A stretch of 64,000 bases of DNA. Origin: Pedobacter glucosidilyticus DSM 23534. Lineage in GTDB: Bacteria > Bacteroidota > Bacteroidia > Sphingobacteriales > Sphingobacteriaceae. Position 1 is the first letter of the stretch. Every line of letters begins with the position of its first letter. A program made the position numbers and the translations under genes. The notes below the pieces were generated by a model. It saw only the letters and a program-made list of their open reading frames with translations, was not told the origin of the DNA and ran no database searches. The stretch covers positions 1-64,000 of the forward strand of contig NZ_AULF01000006.1 in NCBI RefSeq assembly GCF_000425145.1, in the 5' to 3' direction. Shown in pieces: positions 1-8,633 of this stretch.

Positions 1-180
1 ATAGGATGATGTGCCTTTAGTCTGATAAGCTGATAATAAAGGTTCTACATTGATGCGATTGATAACCTCATTGACTACTCTAACTGTATGACTTTCAGGT
101 ATAAGCTCCTCTAAGGATGGAGGAAGCATCATGATTTGATGCTGATTATAGGGCTTGAAAACAGGTACTTTATTTGGCAT
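1..180 (-). CDS. IS1182-family transposase, 5' part only
   Basis: The first 60 codons of a transposase, read on the minus strand from ATG at 178-180 and cut by the window edge. The segment around FKPYNQHQIMMLPPSLEEL, then IPESHTVRVVNEVI and a conserved GTSSY, is the usual N-terminus of Bacteroidota IS1182-type (DDE) transposases. The catalytic residues lie outside the window, so whether the copy is intact cannot be judged. It sits about 200 bp from the 3' end of glgC, the only clear mobile-element gene seen here. Confidence 0.85.
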   Translation of the reverse strand, partial: MPNKVPVFKPYNQHQIMMLPPSLEELIPESHTVRVVNEVINRINVEPLLSAYQTKGTSSY

Positions 181-189
181 TACATCTTA

Positions 190-219
190 TTGATTTACAC
201 TTAAATATAAGTAAATCAA
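190..219. repeat. Inverted repeat just upstream of the transposase start
   Basis: Nine-base arms TTGATTTAC (190-198) and GTAAATCAA (211-219) flank a 12-base spacer, ending 10 bases before the transposase ATG. In RNA it could form a hairpin near the start codon, as some insertion sequences use to block translation from outside transcripts; as DNA it could be an operator or part of the element end. Function is inferred only. Confidence 0.4.
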
Positions 220-280
220 GTATTTATACCAAAAAAAATATGAAATTTATCTACTAAATTAACTCATTATTATCAAACAA

Positions 281-311
281 AAAGAGACTGCCTTTTTGAG
301 ACAGCCTCTTT
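281..311 (-). terminator. Intrinsic terminator after glgC
   Basis: Near-perfect hairpin with arms AAAGAGACTGCCT and AGACAGCCTCTTT. Read on the minus strand it is followed by a T run, and it lies 66 bp past the glgC stop. The TGAGACAGCCTC half also resembles ends of some Bacteroidota insertion sequences, so it could instead mark an IS boundary. Confidence 0.6.
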
Positions 312-376
312 AATTTTGTTAAAGTGCTACCGAAGGGACACTCCTTTTAAGGACAAGGTTGAAAGTGAAACGCTCT

Positions 377-1648
377 CTAGCCTATAACCGTTCCATCAGC
401 AATAACGGCTTTTTTCTTGATAACAATAATACCATCTTTACAGGTATGGGTATCAAAATCTCCATCTTGCAAATGCGGACCACCATTAATGACAACATTA
501 TTACCAATAAAACAATTTTTATCCAAAATTGCATTGCTAATGGTACAATTTTCACCAATACCGGTTAAAGGTTTGTGGGTTTGTTTTAAACCTTCAATTT
601 CTTCAAGGGTTTGGTAATAATCGCTACCCATTACATAACAGTTAGAAATTTTTGTGCCTGCGCCAATTCTGGTTCTGATACCTATCACCGCTCTGGTAAT
701 TTCTTCTGCATGGATGATGCAACCATCGGCAATAACGGTATTGGTTAGTTTTGTTCCTGATATTTTAGATGGAGGAAGCATCCTAGCTCTTGAATAAATA
801 GGATTAGTACCAAATAAGTTAAACTGTGGGACCTCATCAGTAATACCCAAATTGGCTTCAAAGAAAGAGTCTATATTTCCAATATCTGTCCAATAACCTT
901 CGTACTGATAACTTACAATCTTGTTAACGCCAACCGCTTGTGGGATAATTTCTTTACCAAAATCATGACGCTCGTTACCCTCTAACATATTGATTAAAAC
1001 ATCTTTATTAAAAAGATAAATACCCATAGAAGCCAGGTAATGTCTGCCTTGTTTGGCCATTTCCTCGCCTACCTCAGACTCCCACCCTATAATTTTCTCG
1101 GCATTGGGTTTCTCTGTAAATGCTGTTATAGCTAGGTTTTCATCAGCTTTTAAAATTCCAAAACTGGTTCCGTCTTTGGCATTAACCGGTATGGTAGCAA
1201 TAGAAATATCAGCTCCTTTTTCTATATGCGAATCAACCATCGCTTCAAAATCCATCTGGTAAAGCTGGTCGCCAGATAAGATTAACACATATTCAAAATC
1301 ATGCTGTTTTACATGATGTAAACTTTGCCTTACAGCATCAGCCGTACCTTGGTACCAAGTTGTATTTAAAGGAGTTTGCTCTGCTGCCAAAATATCAACA
1401 AAAGCATCGCTAAAAACGCTAAAATGATAGGTGTTTTTAATGTGTTTATTTAAAGATGCCGAGTTAAACTGTGTTAAAACGAAAATTCTTTTTAAGTTAG
1501 AATTGATACAGTTAGATATTGGAATATCAACCAAACGATATTTACCTGCTATAGGAACTGCAGGTTTAGAACGTGTTGCTGTAAGAGGATAAAGACGAGA
1601 GCCTTGCCCGCCACCTAGGATAATTGAAATGACTTTAGATGGTACCAT
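377..1648 (-). CDS. glgC: Glucose-1-phosphate adenylyltransferase (ADP-glucose pyrophosphorylase)
   Basis: Makes ADP-glucose from ATP and glucose-1-phosphate, the committed step of bacterial glycogen synthesis. The 423-residue protein has the usual family length. The N-terminus carries the nucleotidyltransferase signature GGGQGSRLYPLT (about residues 12-23) followed by KPAVPIAGKYR; later come the sugar-phosphate site segment AFTEKP and a C-terminal left-handed beta-helix part with isoleucine-rich hexapeptide-like repeats. The ATG start overlaps the end of glgA by 14 bp, so the two are co-transcribed and probably translationally coupled. A hairpin terminator follows. Confidence 0.96.
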   Translation of the reverse strand: MVPSKVISIILGGGQGSRLYPLTATRSKPAVPIAGKYRLVDIPISNCINSNLKRIFVLTQFNSASLNKHIKNTYHFSVFSDAFVDILAAEQTPLNTTWYQGTADAVRQSLHHVKQHDFEYVLILSGDQLYQMDFEAMVDSHIEKGADISIATIPVNAKDGTSFGILKADENLAITAFTEKPNAEKIIGWESEVGEEMAKQGRHYLASMGIYLFNKDVLINMLEGNERHDFGKEIIPQAVGVNKIVSYQYEGYWTDIGNIDSFFEANLGITDEVPQFNLFGTNPIYSRARMLPPSKISGTKLTNTVIADGCIIHAEEITRAVIGIRTRIGAGTKISNCYVMGSDYYQTLEEIEGLKQTHKPLTGIGENCTISNAILDKNCFIGNNVVINGGPHLQDGDFDTHTCKDGIIVIKKKAVIADGTVIG

Positions 1649-3065
1649 GTTGTTGTATTAAGCTGTTGTATAACTGTATGTATTGCTGTGCCGATTTATT
1701 CCATGAAAAGTCTAAACTCATCATAGATTTTCTTATTTGTGTTAGTTTTTTATTGTCTTGATAGAGGTAGATAGCCCTTTCGATTGCTTTTACAATATCA
1801 CTTACCTCACAATTATCAAATCTTATACCATAGCCATCAGTATCATCAATATCAATAATAGAATCTTTTAATCCGCCGGTTGCCCTTACGATAGCTACTG
1901 TGCCGTATTTTAAAGCATATAATTGGTTTAAACCGCAAGGTTCTACTCTTGATGGCATCAAGATAAAATCTGCCCCAGCATAAATCTGATGTGAAAGCTC
2001 CTCATTATAACCGATATAAACATTATAGTCTTTAAATTCTTCTTTTAAATCTACCAGTTGTTGCTCTATATGTTTCTCGCCAGAACCCAAAACCAAAACG
2101 CTAATTTGTCCATCAAAAGCTTTTAAGCTATCCCTTATGGCATCGGCAAGTTTATCTGCCCCTTTCTCTAAAACTAACCTACCTATAAATGTAAATAGTG
2201 GTTTTGTTTCATCTAAACCGAAAGCTCTGCAAATTTCTGCCTTATTAAAAGCTTTACCTTGCACCACACTAGCAGCGGTATAAGTTTTGGCAATCATTTT
2301 ATCTTTAGCAGGGTTCCAAACCGCTGGATCTATACCATTTAAAATACCTATTCCTTTTTGCTGCTCCAACTCAAATAAAAATTCTAGTCCGTTAGCTTGA
2401 TGTTTTAACTCGGCCAAATAACTTGGCGAAACTGTAGTGTAAGCCCAGCAACATTTTACTGCTGCGGCCAAAGAATTAATACAGCCACCCCAATCTAAAA
2501 GCCCTGTTTTGCTCGTATCAGCATCTGGTAAATAGTAAAATTTATCCCAACCTAACCAGCCTTGGTATTGCCCATTATGGATAGTTAAAACAGTTGGTAT
2601 ATCTTTTAAAGTGTTAAATCTGGATGAATGCTGCATGAGAAAAGGCACTAAACCGGCATGATGATCATGACAATGTACCAAATCTACTTCAACATTGGCT
2701 TTTACCAGCCAATCTACAACAGCAATTTGATAAGCTACAAACTGCTCTATTTCATCAGGGTAGCAATATATTTCTTCGCGGTCTAATAAACTTGGTATTT
2801 TAACTAAATAAAGCTCAAAACCTAGTACATCTTTTTCTTCTTTCAGGATTTCATAATCAAAAACCCTTTGCCCTAAATTAGAAGAACTGCTAAAAACGTT
2901 TATTAAATGATGCTCTTGCGTAAATTTCCGATTATAAAAAGGCATTACCACGCTTGCCTGTACACCTTCTTGCTTTTGATATTTTGGAAGTGCACCCACA
3001 ACATCGCCCAAGCCGCCTGCTTTGGCTACCGGATAACATTCTGCACTTAAATGTAATACATTCAT
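1635..3065 (-). CDS. glgA: Glycogen synthase, GT5 family
   Basis: Transfers glucose from ADP-glucose to the growing alpha-1,4-glucan chain. The 476-residue protein starts with the GT5 signature: AECYPVAKAGGLGDVVGALP contains the ADP-glucose binding K-x-G-G-L motif (residues 16-20). The C-terminal Rossmann half holds FIGRLVLEKGAD and the E-x7-E type segment MPSRVEPCGLNQLYALKYG. It lies between polA (73 bp upstream) and glgC (14 bp overlap), giving a minimal glycogen module; no branching enzyme or phosphorylase gene is in the window. Confidence 0.95.
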   Translation of the reverse strand: MNVLHLSAECYPVAKAGGLGDVVGALPKYQKQEGVQASVVMPFYNRKFTQEHHLINVFSSSSNLGQRVFDYEILKEEKDVLGFELYLVKIPSLLDREEIYCYPDEIEQFVAYQIAVVDWLVKANVEVDLVHCHDHHAGLVPFLMQHSSRFNTLKDIPTVLTIHNGQYQGWLGWDKFYYLPDADTSKTGLLDWGGCINSLAAAVKCCWAYTTVSPSYLAELKHQANGLEFLFELEQQKGIGILNGIDPAVWNPAKDKMIAKTYTAASVVQGKAFNKAEICRAFGLDETKPLFTFIGRLVLEKGADKLADAIRDSLKAFDGQISVLVLGSGEKHIEQQLVDLKEEFKDYNVYIGYNEELSHQIYAGADFILMPSRVEPCGLNQLYALKYGTVAIVRATGGLKDSIIDIDDTDGYGIRFDNCEVSDIVKAIERAIYLYQDNKKLTQIRKSMMSLDFSWNKSAQQYIQLYNSLIQQHGTI

Positions 3066-3138
3066 TAAAGATAAATTGGTGCTTTAATTTAGTATTTTGT
3101 TATTTAAATGAAGAATTATTTCTTAATAAATTATGAAT

Positions 3139-5940
3139 CTAATGTGCCTCTAGCCAGTTTTGCCCTTCGCCAATTTCTACCACAATTGGTACAGTTGTTT
3201 TTAAAGCATTTTTCATCCTGTTTTGGATAATGGTTTTCATTTGCTCTTTCTCAGAAATCAGAACATCAAAAACCAACTCATCATGTACCTGCATGGTCAT
3301 TTTAGATTGTAGCTTTTGGCTGATGATATCTTGATGTATTTGAATCATGGCAACCTTAATCATATCTGCCGCAGAACCTTGTATAGGTGCATTAATAGCA
3401 TTTCGCTCTGCAAAACCTCTTACAGTTTGGTTGGCCGAGTTGATATCTCTTAAATATCTTCTACGCCCCATAATGGTTTCTACGTAACCATTTTCACGAG
3501 CAAAATTCATGGTATCTGACATATATCTTTTGATACCTGCGTATTGCGTGAAGTAGTTTTCTATAATTTCTGCCGCTTCTTTTCTTGGGATGCCTAAATT
3601 TTGAGATAAACCAAAAGCAGATTGCCCATAAATAATTCCAAAGTTTACCGCCTTAGCATTTCTTCTTTGTTCTGATGTTACTTCTGATAACGCTACACCA
3701 TAAACCTTAGCTGCGGTTGCGGTATGGATATCTAAACCATTTACAAAAGCTTCCATCATGTTTTCATCTTTACTGATTTCTGCAATGATACGCAGCTCTA
3801 TTTGAGAATAATCGGCAGATAAAAGGATATGATTTTCATCTCTAGGGATAAATGCTTTTCTTACTTCTCTTCCTCTTTCTGTTTTAATAGGGATATTTTG
3901 CAAGTTTGGATTATTAGAACTTAACCTACCTGTTGCAGCTACCGCTTGATTATATGAAGTATGCACCCTATTGGTTTTAGGATTTATCATCAGCGGAAGC
4001 GCATCTACATAAGTAGATTTTAACTTACATAACTGGCGGTAATCTAATATATCTCTAACAATGTCTGATTTATTGGCGAGTGCAAGTAAAACATCTTCAC
4101 CAGTTTGGTATTGCCCAGTTTTGGTTTTCTTAGCTTTATCATCAAGCTTAAGCTTATCAAATAAAACTTCGCCTAGTTGTTTTGGCGAGCCGATATTGAA
4201 TTTAACACCCGCTTTATCAAAAACTGTAGCTTCTAAACGGTTTATCTCTACCTCTAAATCTTTAGAATAGTTTTGAAGTTGCTCAACATCTATCCTTACC
4301 CCTTCTTTCTCCATATCTGCCAAAACGTAGATTAATGGATTTTCCAAGTTTTGAGCTAAATTATCAGCTTGAACATCTTTAAGCAAAGGCTCAAAAACTT
4401 CTTTTAGTTGTAGGGTAATATCGGCATCCTCAGCAGCGTAATCTTTTGCTTTCTCCAGCTCAACATCACGCATATTACCTTGGTTTTTTCCTTTTTTACC
4501 AATCAACTCGGTAATAGAAACAGGCGTATAACCCAAATAATTTTCTGCCAATACATCCATATTATGGCGAGTGTCTGGGTCTAGCAGGTAATGGGCTAGC
4601 ATGGTATCAAACAATTCGCCTTTTAGGTTAATGTTGTACCATTTTAAAATGAGTAAATCGTATTTAATATTCTGACCAATTTTTCTGATGTTTTCATTTT
4701 CAAAAACAGGTCTAAACTCTTCTAAAACAGCTTTACATTCTTCCTGATTTTCTGATAGCGGAATATAATAACCCTCACCAACTTTAAAACTAAAAGATAA
4801 ACCCACCAACTCGGCTTCATGGGCATCTAAACCAGTAGTTTCTGTATCAAAACAAATTTCTTTTTGTTTTAATAGTTCTTGAATAAGGTTTTGCCTACTT
4901 GCTGCATCATTAACCAAATGATACTCGTGTGGTGTATTATCAATATTTTTTGATGGTATTATAGCTTCTGCTAGCTCTGTAACTGGCTTTTGTACCAAAT
5001 TACTTGCAGCCGGACTACCAAATAAATCCATTTGTCCGCTGCTGTTGGTTTTAGCATCATTTACAGAAAAATCTTCTCCGAAAACACGTTTTCCTAAAGT
5101 TCTAAATTCTAACTCGGCAAATAAAGGCTCTAAAACCTCCTTATTGGGCTTATCTAACCTAAAGCTTTCTTCATGAAATTCTACTGGAGCATCTAATAAA
5201 ATTGTTGCTAACCTTTTAGAAAGTAAACCTTGAGCTGCAAAAGTCTCCACATTTTCTCTTTGTTTGCCTTTAAGCTCGTGACTATTGGCTATGATATTTT
5301 CCATAGAGCCATATTGCTTAATTAAAGCTTTAGCGGTTTTTTCTCCAATACCCGGTATACCTGGGATATTATCAACAGCATCGCCCCAAAGGCCTAAAAT
5401 ATCTATCACTTGGTGGATATGCTCTATTTCCCATTTTGCCAATACTTCTTTCACCCCTAATATCTCCATATCATTACCCATTCTAGCGGGTTTGTAAATG
5501 AAAATGTTTTCTGATACAAGTTGGGCAAAATCTTTATCCGGAGTCATGCAGAAAACTGTAAAACCTTCTTTTTCTGCCTTTTTAGCTAGGGTTCCAATTA
5601 CATCATCAGCTTCGTAACCATCAGAAGTAATTACTGGGATGTTAAAACCTTCTATCATTTTTTTTACATAAGGCAGGGCAAGAGATAAATCCTCTGGCAT
5701 GGCTTGCCTATTGGCTTTATAAGCTAAAAAATCAGTATGCCTTTCTGTTGGTGCTTCAGTATCAAAAACTACCGCAATATGAGATGGATTTTCTTTCTTT
5801 AAGACTTCTAACAAAGTATTAGCAAAACCCATTACTGCCGAGGTATTGATACCTGTTGAAGTAAAACGCGGGTTTTTACTTAATGCAAAATGGGCTCTGT
5901 AAATTAAAGCCATCCCATCTAAAAGAAAGAGTTTTTTCAT
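3139..5940 (-). CDS. polA: DNA polymerase I
   Basis: Repair and Okazaki-fragment polymerase of 933 residues with all three activities. The N-terminal 5' nuclease runs to about residue 290 (FDTEAPTERH, DGYEADDVIGT, helix-hairpin-helix DNIPGIPGIGEKTA). A 3'-5' proofreading domain has Exo I FDTETTGLD, Exo II QNIKYDLL and Exo III YAAEDAD, so proofreading looks intact, unlike some polA homologues. The polymerase core shows motif A DYSQIELR, motif B RRNAKAVNFGIIYG and motif C VHDELVFDV. It lies upstream of glgA on the same strand. A promoter -7 element sits about 50 bp before the ATG. Confidence 0.97.
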   Translation of the reverse strand: MKKLFLLDGMALIYRAHFALSKNPRFTSTGINTSAVMGFANTLLEVLKKENPSHIAVVFDTEAPTERHTDFLAYKANRQAMPEDLSLALPYVKKMIEGFNIPVITSDGYEADDVIGTLAKKAEKEGFTVFCMTPDKDFAQLVSENIFIYKPARMGNDMEILGVKEVLAKWEIEHIHQVIDILGLWGDAVDNIPGIPGIGEKTAKALIKQYGSMENIIANSHELKGKQRENVETFAAQGLLSKRLATILLDAPVEFHEESFRLDKPNKEVLEPLFAELEFRTLGKRVFGEDFSVNDAKTNSSGQMDLFGSPAASNLVQKPVTELAEAIIPSKNIDNTPHEYHLVNDAASRQNLIQELLKQKEICFDTETTGLDAHEAELVGLSFSFKVGEGYYIPLSENQEECKAVLEEFRPVFENENIRKIGQNIKYDLLILKWYNINLKGELFDTMLAHYLLDPDTRHNMDVLAENYLGYTPVSITELIGKKGKNQGNMRDVELEKAKDYAAEDADITLQLKEVFEPLLKDVQADNLAQNLENPLIYVLADMEKEGVRIDVEQLQNYSKDLEVEINRLEATVFDKAGVKFNIGSPKQLGEVLFDKLKLDDKAKKTKTGQYQTGEDVLLALANKSDIVRDILDYRQLCKLKSTYVDALPLMINPKTNRVHTSYNQAVAATGRLSSNNPNLQNIPIKTERGREVRKAFIPRDENHILLSADYSQIELRIIAEISKDENMMEAFVNGLDIHTATAAKVYGVALSEVTSEQRRNAKAVNFGIIYGQSAFGLSQNLGIPRKEAAEIIENYFTQYAGIKRYMSDTMNFARENGYVETIMGRRRYLRDINSANQTVRGFAERNAINAPIQGSAADMIKVAMIQIHQDIISQKLQSKMTMQVHDELVFDVLISEKEQMKTIIQNRMKNALKTTVPIVVEIGEGQNWLEAH

Positions 5941-5990
5941 TTTTATTGATTTGAGTGATGATACCTTCTTGGTTTAAAAGAGGCATCATC

Positions 5991-5998
5991 CAAATTTA
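5991..5998 (-). promoter_or_regulatory. Promoter -7 element for polA
   Basis: The minus strand reads TAAATTTG, a full match to the Bacteroidota -7 consensus TAnnTTTG, about 50 bp upstream of the polA ATG. No clear TTG -33 element is seen at the usual 19-base spacing, so support is moderate. Confidence 0.45.
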
Positions 5999-6031
5999 TA
6001 AATATATTAAAGATTATGGCTGTTGCCGATG

Positions 6032-6601
6032 CTATTTATGTGTACAAGTAATTAAATGATCATTTACCATACCAGTTGCCTGCATGTGTGCATAGCAAAT
6101 GGTTGTACCAAAAAATTTAAAGCCTCTTTTTTTCATATCCTTAGCAATGGCATCTGATATTTCTGTACGGGCAGGAACATCTGCCATGCTTGAAGGAAAA
6201 TTTATAATGGGCTTTTGGTTAGGCATAAAGGAATATAAGTAGGTATCAAAAGAGCCAAACTCTTGCTGCACCTTCAAAAACAGCTTTGCATTGTTAACTG
6301 CCGAAACTACTTTTAAACGATTACGAATGATGCCCGGGTCTTGTAAAATATGTTCTATATCGGCATCAGTAAATTGGGCTACTTTTTCTGCATCAAAATT
6401 GGCAAAAAGCCTGCGGTAGTTTTCTCTTTTACGTAATACAGTTATCCAACTTAAACCTGCCTGTGCTGCTTCAAGAATTAAAAATTCAAAAAGTATTTTA
6501 TCATCATGAACTTCTTTTCCCCACTCTTCATCGTGGTATTTTACATAAAGTGGATCTGTGCCACACCATGGGCAACGAGGGTTTAATTGGGTTTGGTTCA
6601 T
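6032..6601 (-). CDS. tag: DNA-3-methyladenine glycosylase I
   Basis: Excises 3-methyladenine from alkylated DNA as the first step of base excision repair. The 189-residue protein matches Tag end to end: RCPWCGTDPLYVKYHDEEWG at the N-terminus holds the zinc-ligand Cys and His, GLSWITVLRKRENYR forms the substrate pocket, and NDHLITCTHK at the C-terminus gives the other His/Cys zinc ligands. Its ATG comes only 2 nt after the stop of the toxin gene, so it is probably co-transcribed with the toxin-antitoxin pair, an unusual setting for tag. Confidence 0.95.
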   Translation of the reverse strand: MNQTQLNPRCPWCGTDPLYVKYHDEEWGKEVHDDKILFEFLILEAAQAGLSWITVLRKRENYRRLFANFDAEKVAQFTDADIEHILQDPGIIRNRLKVVSAVNNAKLFLKVQQEFGSFDTYLYSFMPNQKPIINFPSSMADVPARTEISDAIAKDMKKRGFKFFGTTICYAHMQATGMVNDHLITCTHK

Positions 6602-6603
6602 GT

Positions 6604-6882
6604 TTATAATTGCTGTTCTTGTCTGTTATCCCAAAATAATAAAATGTTTATGTAGTTATTATTAACTTGATATAGAATTGAGGTTTGCTTAGTCACAAAA
6701 GCTTTTCTAACAAACGGAACATTAGTTTTGGGATACAAATAAGGGTTATTTGAAATAGATGTAATGACTTTATAAGCTTTATCGATAAATTCATCAGCAA
6801 CTTTTTCATTCCAATTAGTTTCAATGAATAGAACGATACCTAAAAAGGTATCCTCTGCTTCAGGAGAGAATCTAATTTCCAC
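6604..6882 (-). CDS. RelE/ParE-superfamily toxin
   Basis: A 92-residue protein with the ParE/RelE fold pattern: beta strand IRFSPEAEDTFLGIVLFIE, two helices, NPYLYPKT, a basic strand VRKAFVTKQTSILYQV and a final strand NNYINILLFWDNRQ. Family members either poison gyrase (ParE) or cleave mRNA at the ribosome (RelE); the sequence does not decide which. It starts with GTG, and that codon shares one base with the antitoxin TAG stop (TAGTG), a tight coupling typical of toxin-antitoxin pairs. The next gene, tag, begins 2 nt after its stop. Confidence 0.85.
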   Translation of the reverse strand: MEIRFSPEAEDTFLGIVLFIETNWNEKVADEFIDKAYKVITSISNNPYLYPKTNVPFVRKAFVTKQTSILYQVNNNYINILLFWDNRQEQQL

Positions 6883-7103
6883 TATTTTCTTTTACTTATT
6901 ATAGCTTTCATTTCATCCAAGCTAATAAACTTACCTTCAGCAATTTGCTGTTGACTTTTCTTTACTTTTTGTACAACAATATCTGGAAGTTGTTCTTCTA
7001 CACCAGCTTTTAGACACTCAAAATCTACTTTAAGCGCCTCTAAAACCGCTTTTAATGCCTTTTCTTGAGCTTTAGTTTGAGGATGTATGATATAAGAATC
7101 CAT
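6882..7103 (-). CDS. Antitoxin-like protein upstream of the RelE/ParE toxin
   Basis: A 73-residue, helix-rich protein with acidic and basic patches. The N-terminus TKAQEKALKAVLEALKVDFE and the ending FISLDEMKAIISKRK resemble short Bacteroidota antitoxins (DUF2683-like) that accompany ParE/RelE toxins. No helix-turn-helix or ribbon-helix-helix can be assigned with certainty, so whether it represses its own promoter is unknown. The antitoxin call rests mainly on size, gene order and the one-base stop/start overlap with the toxin. Confidence 0.7.
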   Translation of the reverse strand: MDSYIIHPQTKAQEKALKAVLEALKVDFECLKAGVEEQLPDIVVQKVKKSQQQIAEGKFISLDEMKAIISKRK

Positions 7104-7146
7104 AAATTAAATTTAAGCTTTTATAGTAAAAGAAACAAACAGTGTA

Positions 7147-7491
7147 CTAACCCGCATTCAACTCGTCCCAATACTCTACTGCCCTTCTATAGTGTGGAAT
7201 TACAATAGAACCGCCAACCAAATTAGCAATCATAAATATTTCATTCATTTCGGCATGGTTTACACCAGCTTCATGGCATTTTCCTAAATGATATTTGATA
7301 CAATCATCACAACGTAAAACCATAGAGGCAACCAAACCCAACATTTCTTTGGTTTTTACATCTAAAGCACCCTCTGCATAGGTTGTAGTATCTAGCGCAA
7401 AAAAACGCTTGATATTGGTATTTGCACTTTCCATTATCCTATCGTTCATTTTTGTACGATAGCTATTAAAATCATCAACCAGTTTTCCCAT
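7147..7491 (-). CDS. Carboxymuconolactone decarboxylase/AhpD-like protein
   Basis: A 114-residue all-alpha protein of the CMD/AhpD superfamily. The redox motif RCDDCIKYHLGKCHEAG has the C-x-x-C then His pattern used by AhpD-type disulfide reductases, followed by NEIFMIANLVGGSIVIPH. Such proteins support peroxide or thiol redox chemistry, but the substrate cannot be told here. It lies between the alkyltransferase-like gene and the toxin-antitoxin pair on the same strand. Confidence 0.85.
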   Translation of the reverse strand: MGKLVDDFNSYRTKMNDRIMESANTNIKRFFALDTTTYAEGALDVKTKEMLGLVASMVLRCDDCIKYHLGKCHEAGVNHAEMNEIFMIANLVGGSIVIPHYRRAVEYWDELNAG

Positions 7492-7564
7492 GTTATTTTT
7501 TTATTACGAATATAAAGATGCTAGCTACTAACCTTGCTATAGCTTTGTGTAAAAAAGACGATGC

Positions 7565-7906
7565 TTATTTTTCTAAATCAATTTCTACTGCCGGATCCCA
7601 AAAAAACTGCTTAAAATTTATAATTTGATCGTTTTCTACTTTAATACCCTCTTCTTCTAATAACTCTTGCATCGCGGTAGCTGTACCAAAATAAAACTTA
7701 CCGGTTAGTAAACCATTTCTATTCACTACCCGATGCGCTGGAACTGGCGGATGTGCCGTAAAAGAACTGTTCATGGCGTAACCTACCATTCTGGAAGAAC
7801 CTTTCGCCCCTAGAAAAGCTGCAATAGCACCGTAAGAAGTAATCCTACCTTTTGGAATAAGCCTCACTACCTGATAAACCTGTTCAAAAAAAGTAGCTTT
7901 TTCCAT
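7565..7906 (-). CDS. Alkyltransferase-like (ATL) protein
   Basis: A 113-residue relative of the DNA-binding domain of O6-methylguanine-DNA methyltransferase, with IPKGRITSYGAIAAFLGAKGSSRMVGYAM (HTH and arginine finger). The active-site region reads PVPAHRVVNRNG: the Cys of the methyltransferase PCHRV motif is replaced by Ala, as in ATL proteins (which often have Trp). It therefore cannot transfer the alkyl group. Known ATLs bind O6-alkylguanine and hand the lesion to nucleotide excision repair. The ATG directly follows the trmB stop, indicating co-transcription. Confidence 0.9.
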   Translation of the reverse strand: MEKATFFEQVYQVVRLIPKGRITSYGAIAAFLGAKGSSRMVGYAMNSSFTAHPPVPAHRVVNRNGLLTGKFYFGTATAMQELLEEEGIKVENDQIINFKQFFWDPAVEIDLEK

Positions 7907-8557
7907 TTAAGAAAATTTAAACCTTACGTAATTGATGTTTTTTCCTTTTTGAAGGTATAAACGCTCGTAATGTGTTTTGATAGATAAAATCTCATCTCCG
8001 GGATGCGTTTTATAAACATCAGTAGTTTGTTCTTCTATAGGAAATTTTAGCTCCGCTATTTTTTCTAACGTGTAATCGTAAAAACCATCATTATCGGTTT
8101 TTAGATGCATAGCACCGTTGGCTTTGGTTACGGTTTTATACTTTTCTAAAAATGTAGGATTGGTTAATCTTTTTCGTTCTAAAGGACTTTGCGCTTGAGG
8201 GTCTGGGAAGGTAAGCCAAATTTCATCAACCTCACCAGCCTCAAAATAATCTAGTAAATTCTGAATCTGTATTCTTAAAAAACCTACATTATCTAAATTT
8301 TCATCAAGAGCCATTTTTGCTCCAACCCAAATTCTATTACCCTTATAATCTATTCCTAAAAAATTCTTATCTGGGTATTTACGACCTAAATTAACGCTAT
8401 ACTCGCCTTTTCCACAGGCAAGCTCTAATATCAAAGGATTATTGTTTTTAAAAAATTCTTTCTTCCAGTTTCCTTTAAAAGGCTTTCCGTTTTCTAGCTG
8501 CACCACATTTTTAAAAGTGCCTATCTCTGCAAAGCGCTGTAATTTTCTTTTTGCCAC
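7907..8557 (-). CDS. trmB: tRNA (guanine-N7)-methyltransferase
   Basis: Methylates N7 of G46 in the tRNA variable loop using S-adenosylmethionine. The 216-residue protein shows the SAM-binding segment LELACGKGEYSVNLGRKYP and the family motif WLTFPDPQAQ. The usual catalytic-pocket residues follow (THYERLYLQKGKNI at the C-terminus). Its stop abuts the start of the ATL gene with no gap. A TATTTTTG promoter element lies upstream on the minus strand. Confidence 0.95.
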   Translation of the reverse strand: MAKRKLQRFAEIGTFKNVVQLENGKPFKGNWKKEFFKNNNPLILELACGKGEYSVNLGRKYPDKNFLGIDYKGNRIWVGAKMALDENLDNVGFLRIQIQNLLDYFEAGEVDEIWLTFPDPQAQSPLERKRLTNPTFLEKYKTVTKANGAMHLKTDNDGFYDYTLEKIAELKFPIEEQTTDVYKTHPGDEILSIKTHYERLYLQKGKNINYVRFKFS

Positions 8558-8573
8558 GTAATTAGTATTTGCA

Positions 8574-8581
8574 CAAAAATA
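8574..8581 (-). promoter_or_regulatory. Promoter -7 element for trmB
   Basis: The minus strand reads TATTTTTG (consensus TAnnTTTG), 17 bp upstream of the trmB ATG. No convincing -33 partner is seen. Confidence 0.4.
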
Positions 8582-8633
8582 ACCTTTCTTTAAAATTTAG
8601 CGCTAATAATCATAGCAACTGCCAAAAGAATTA

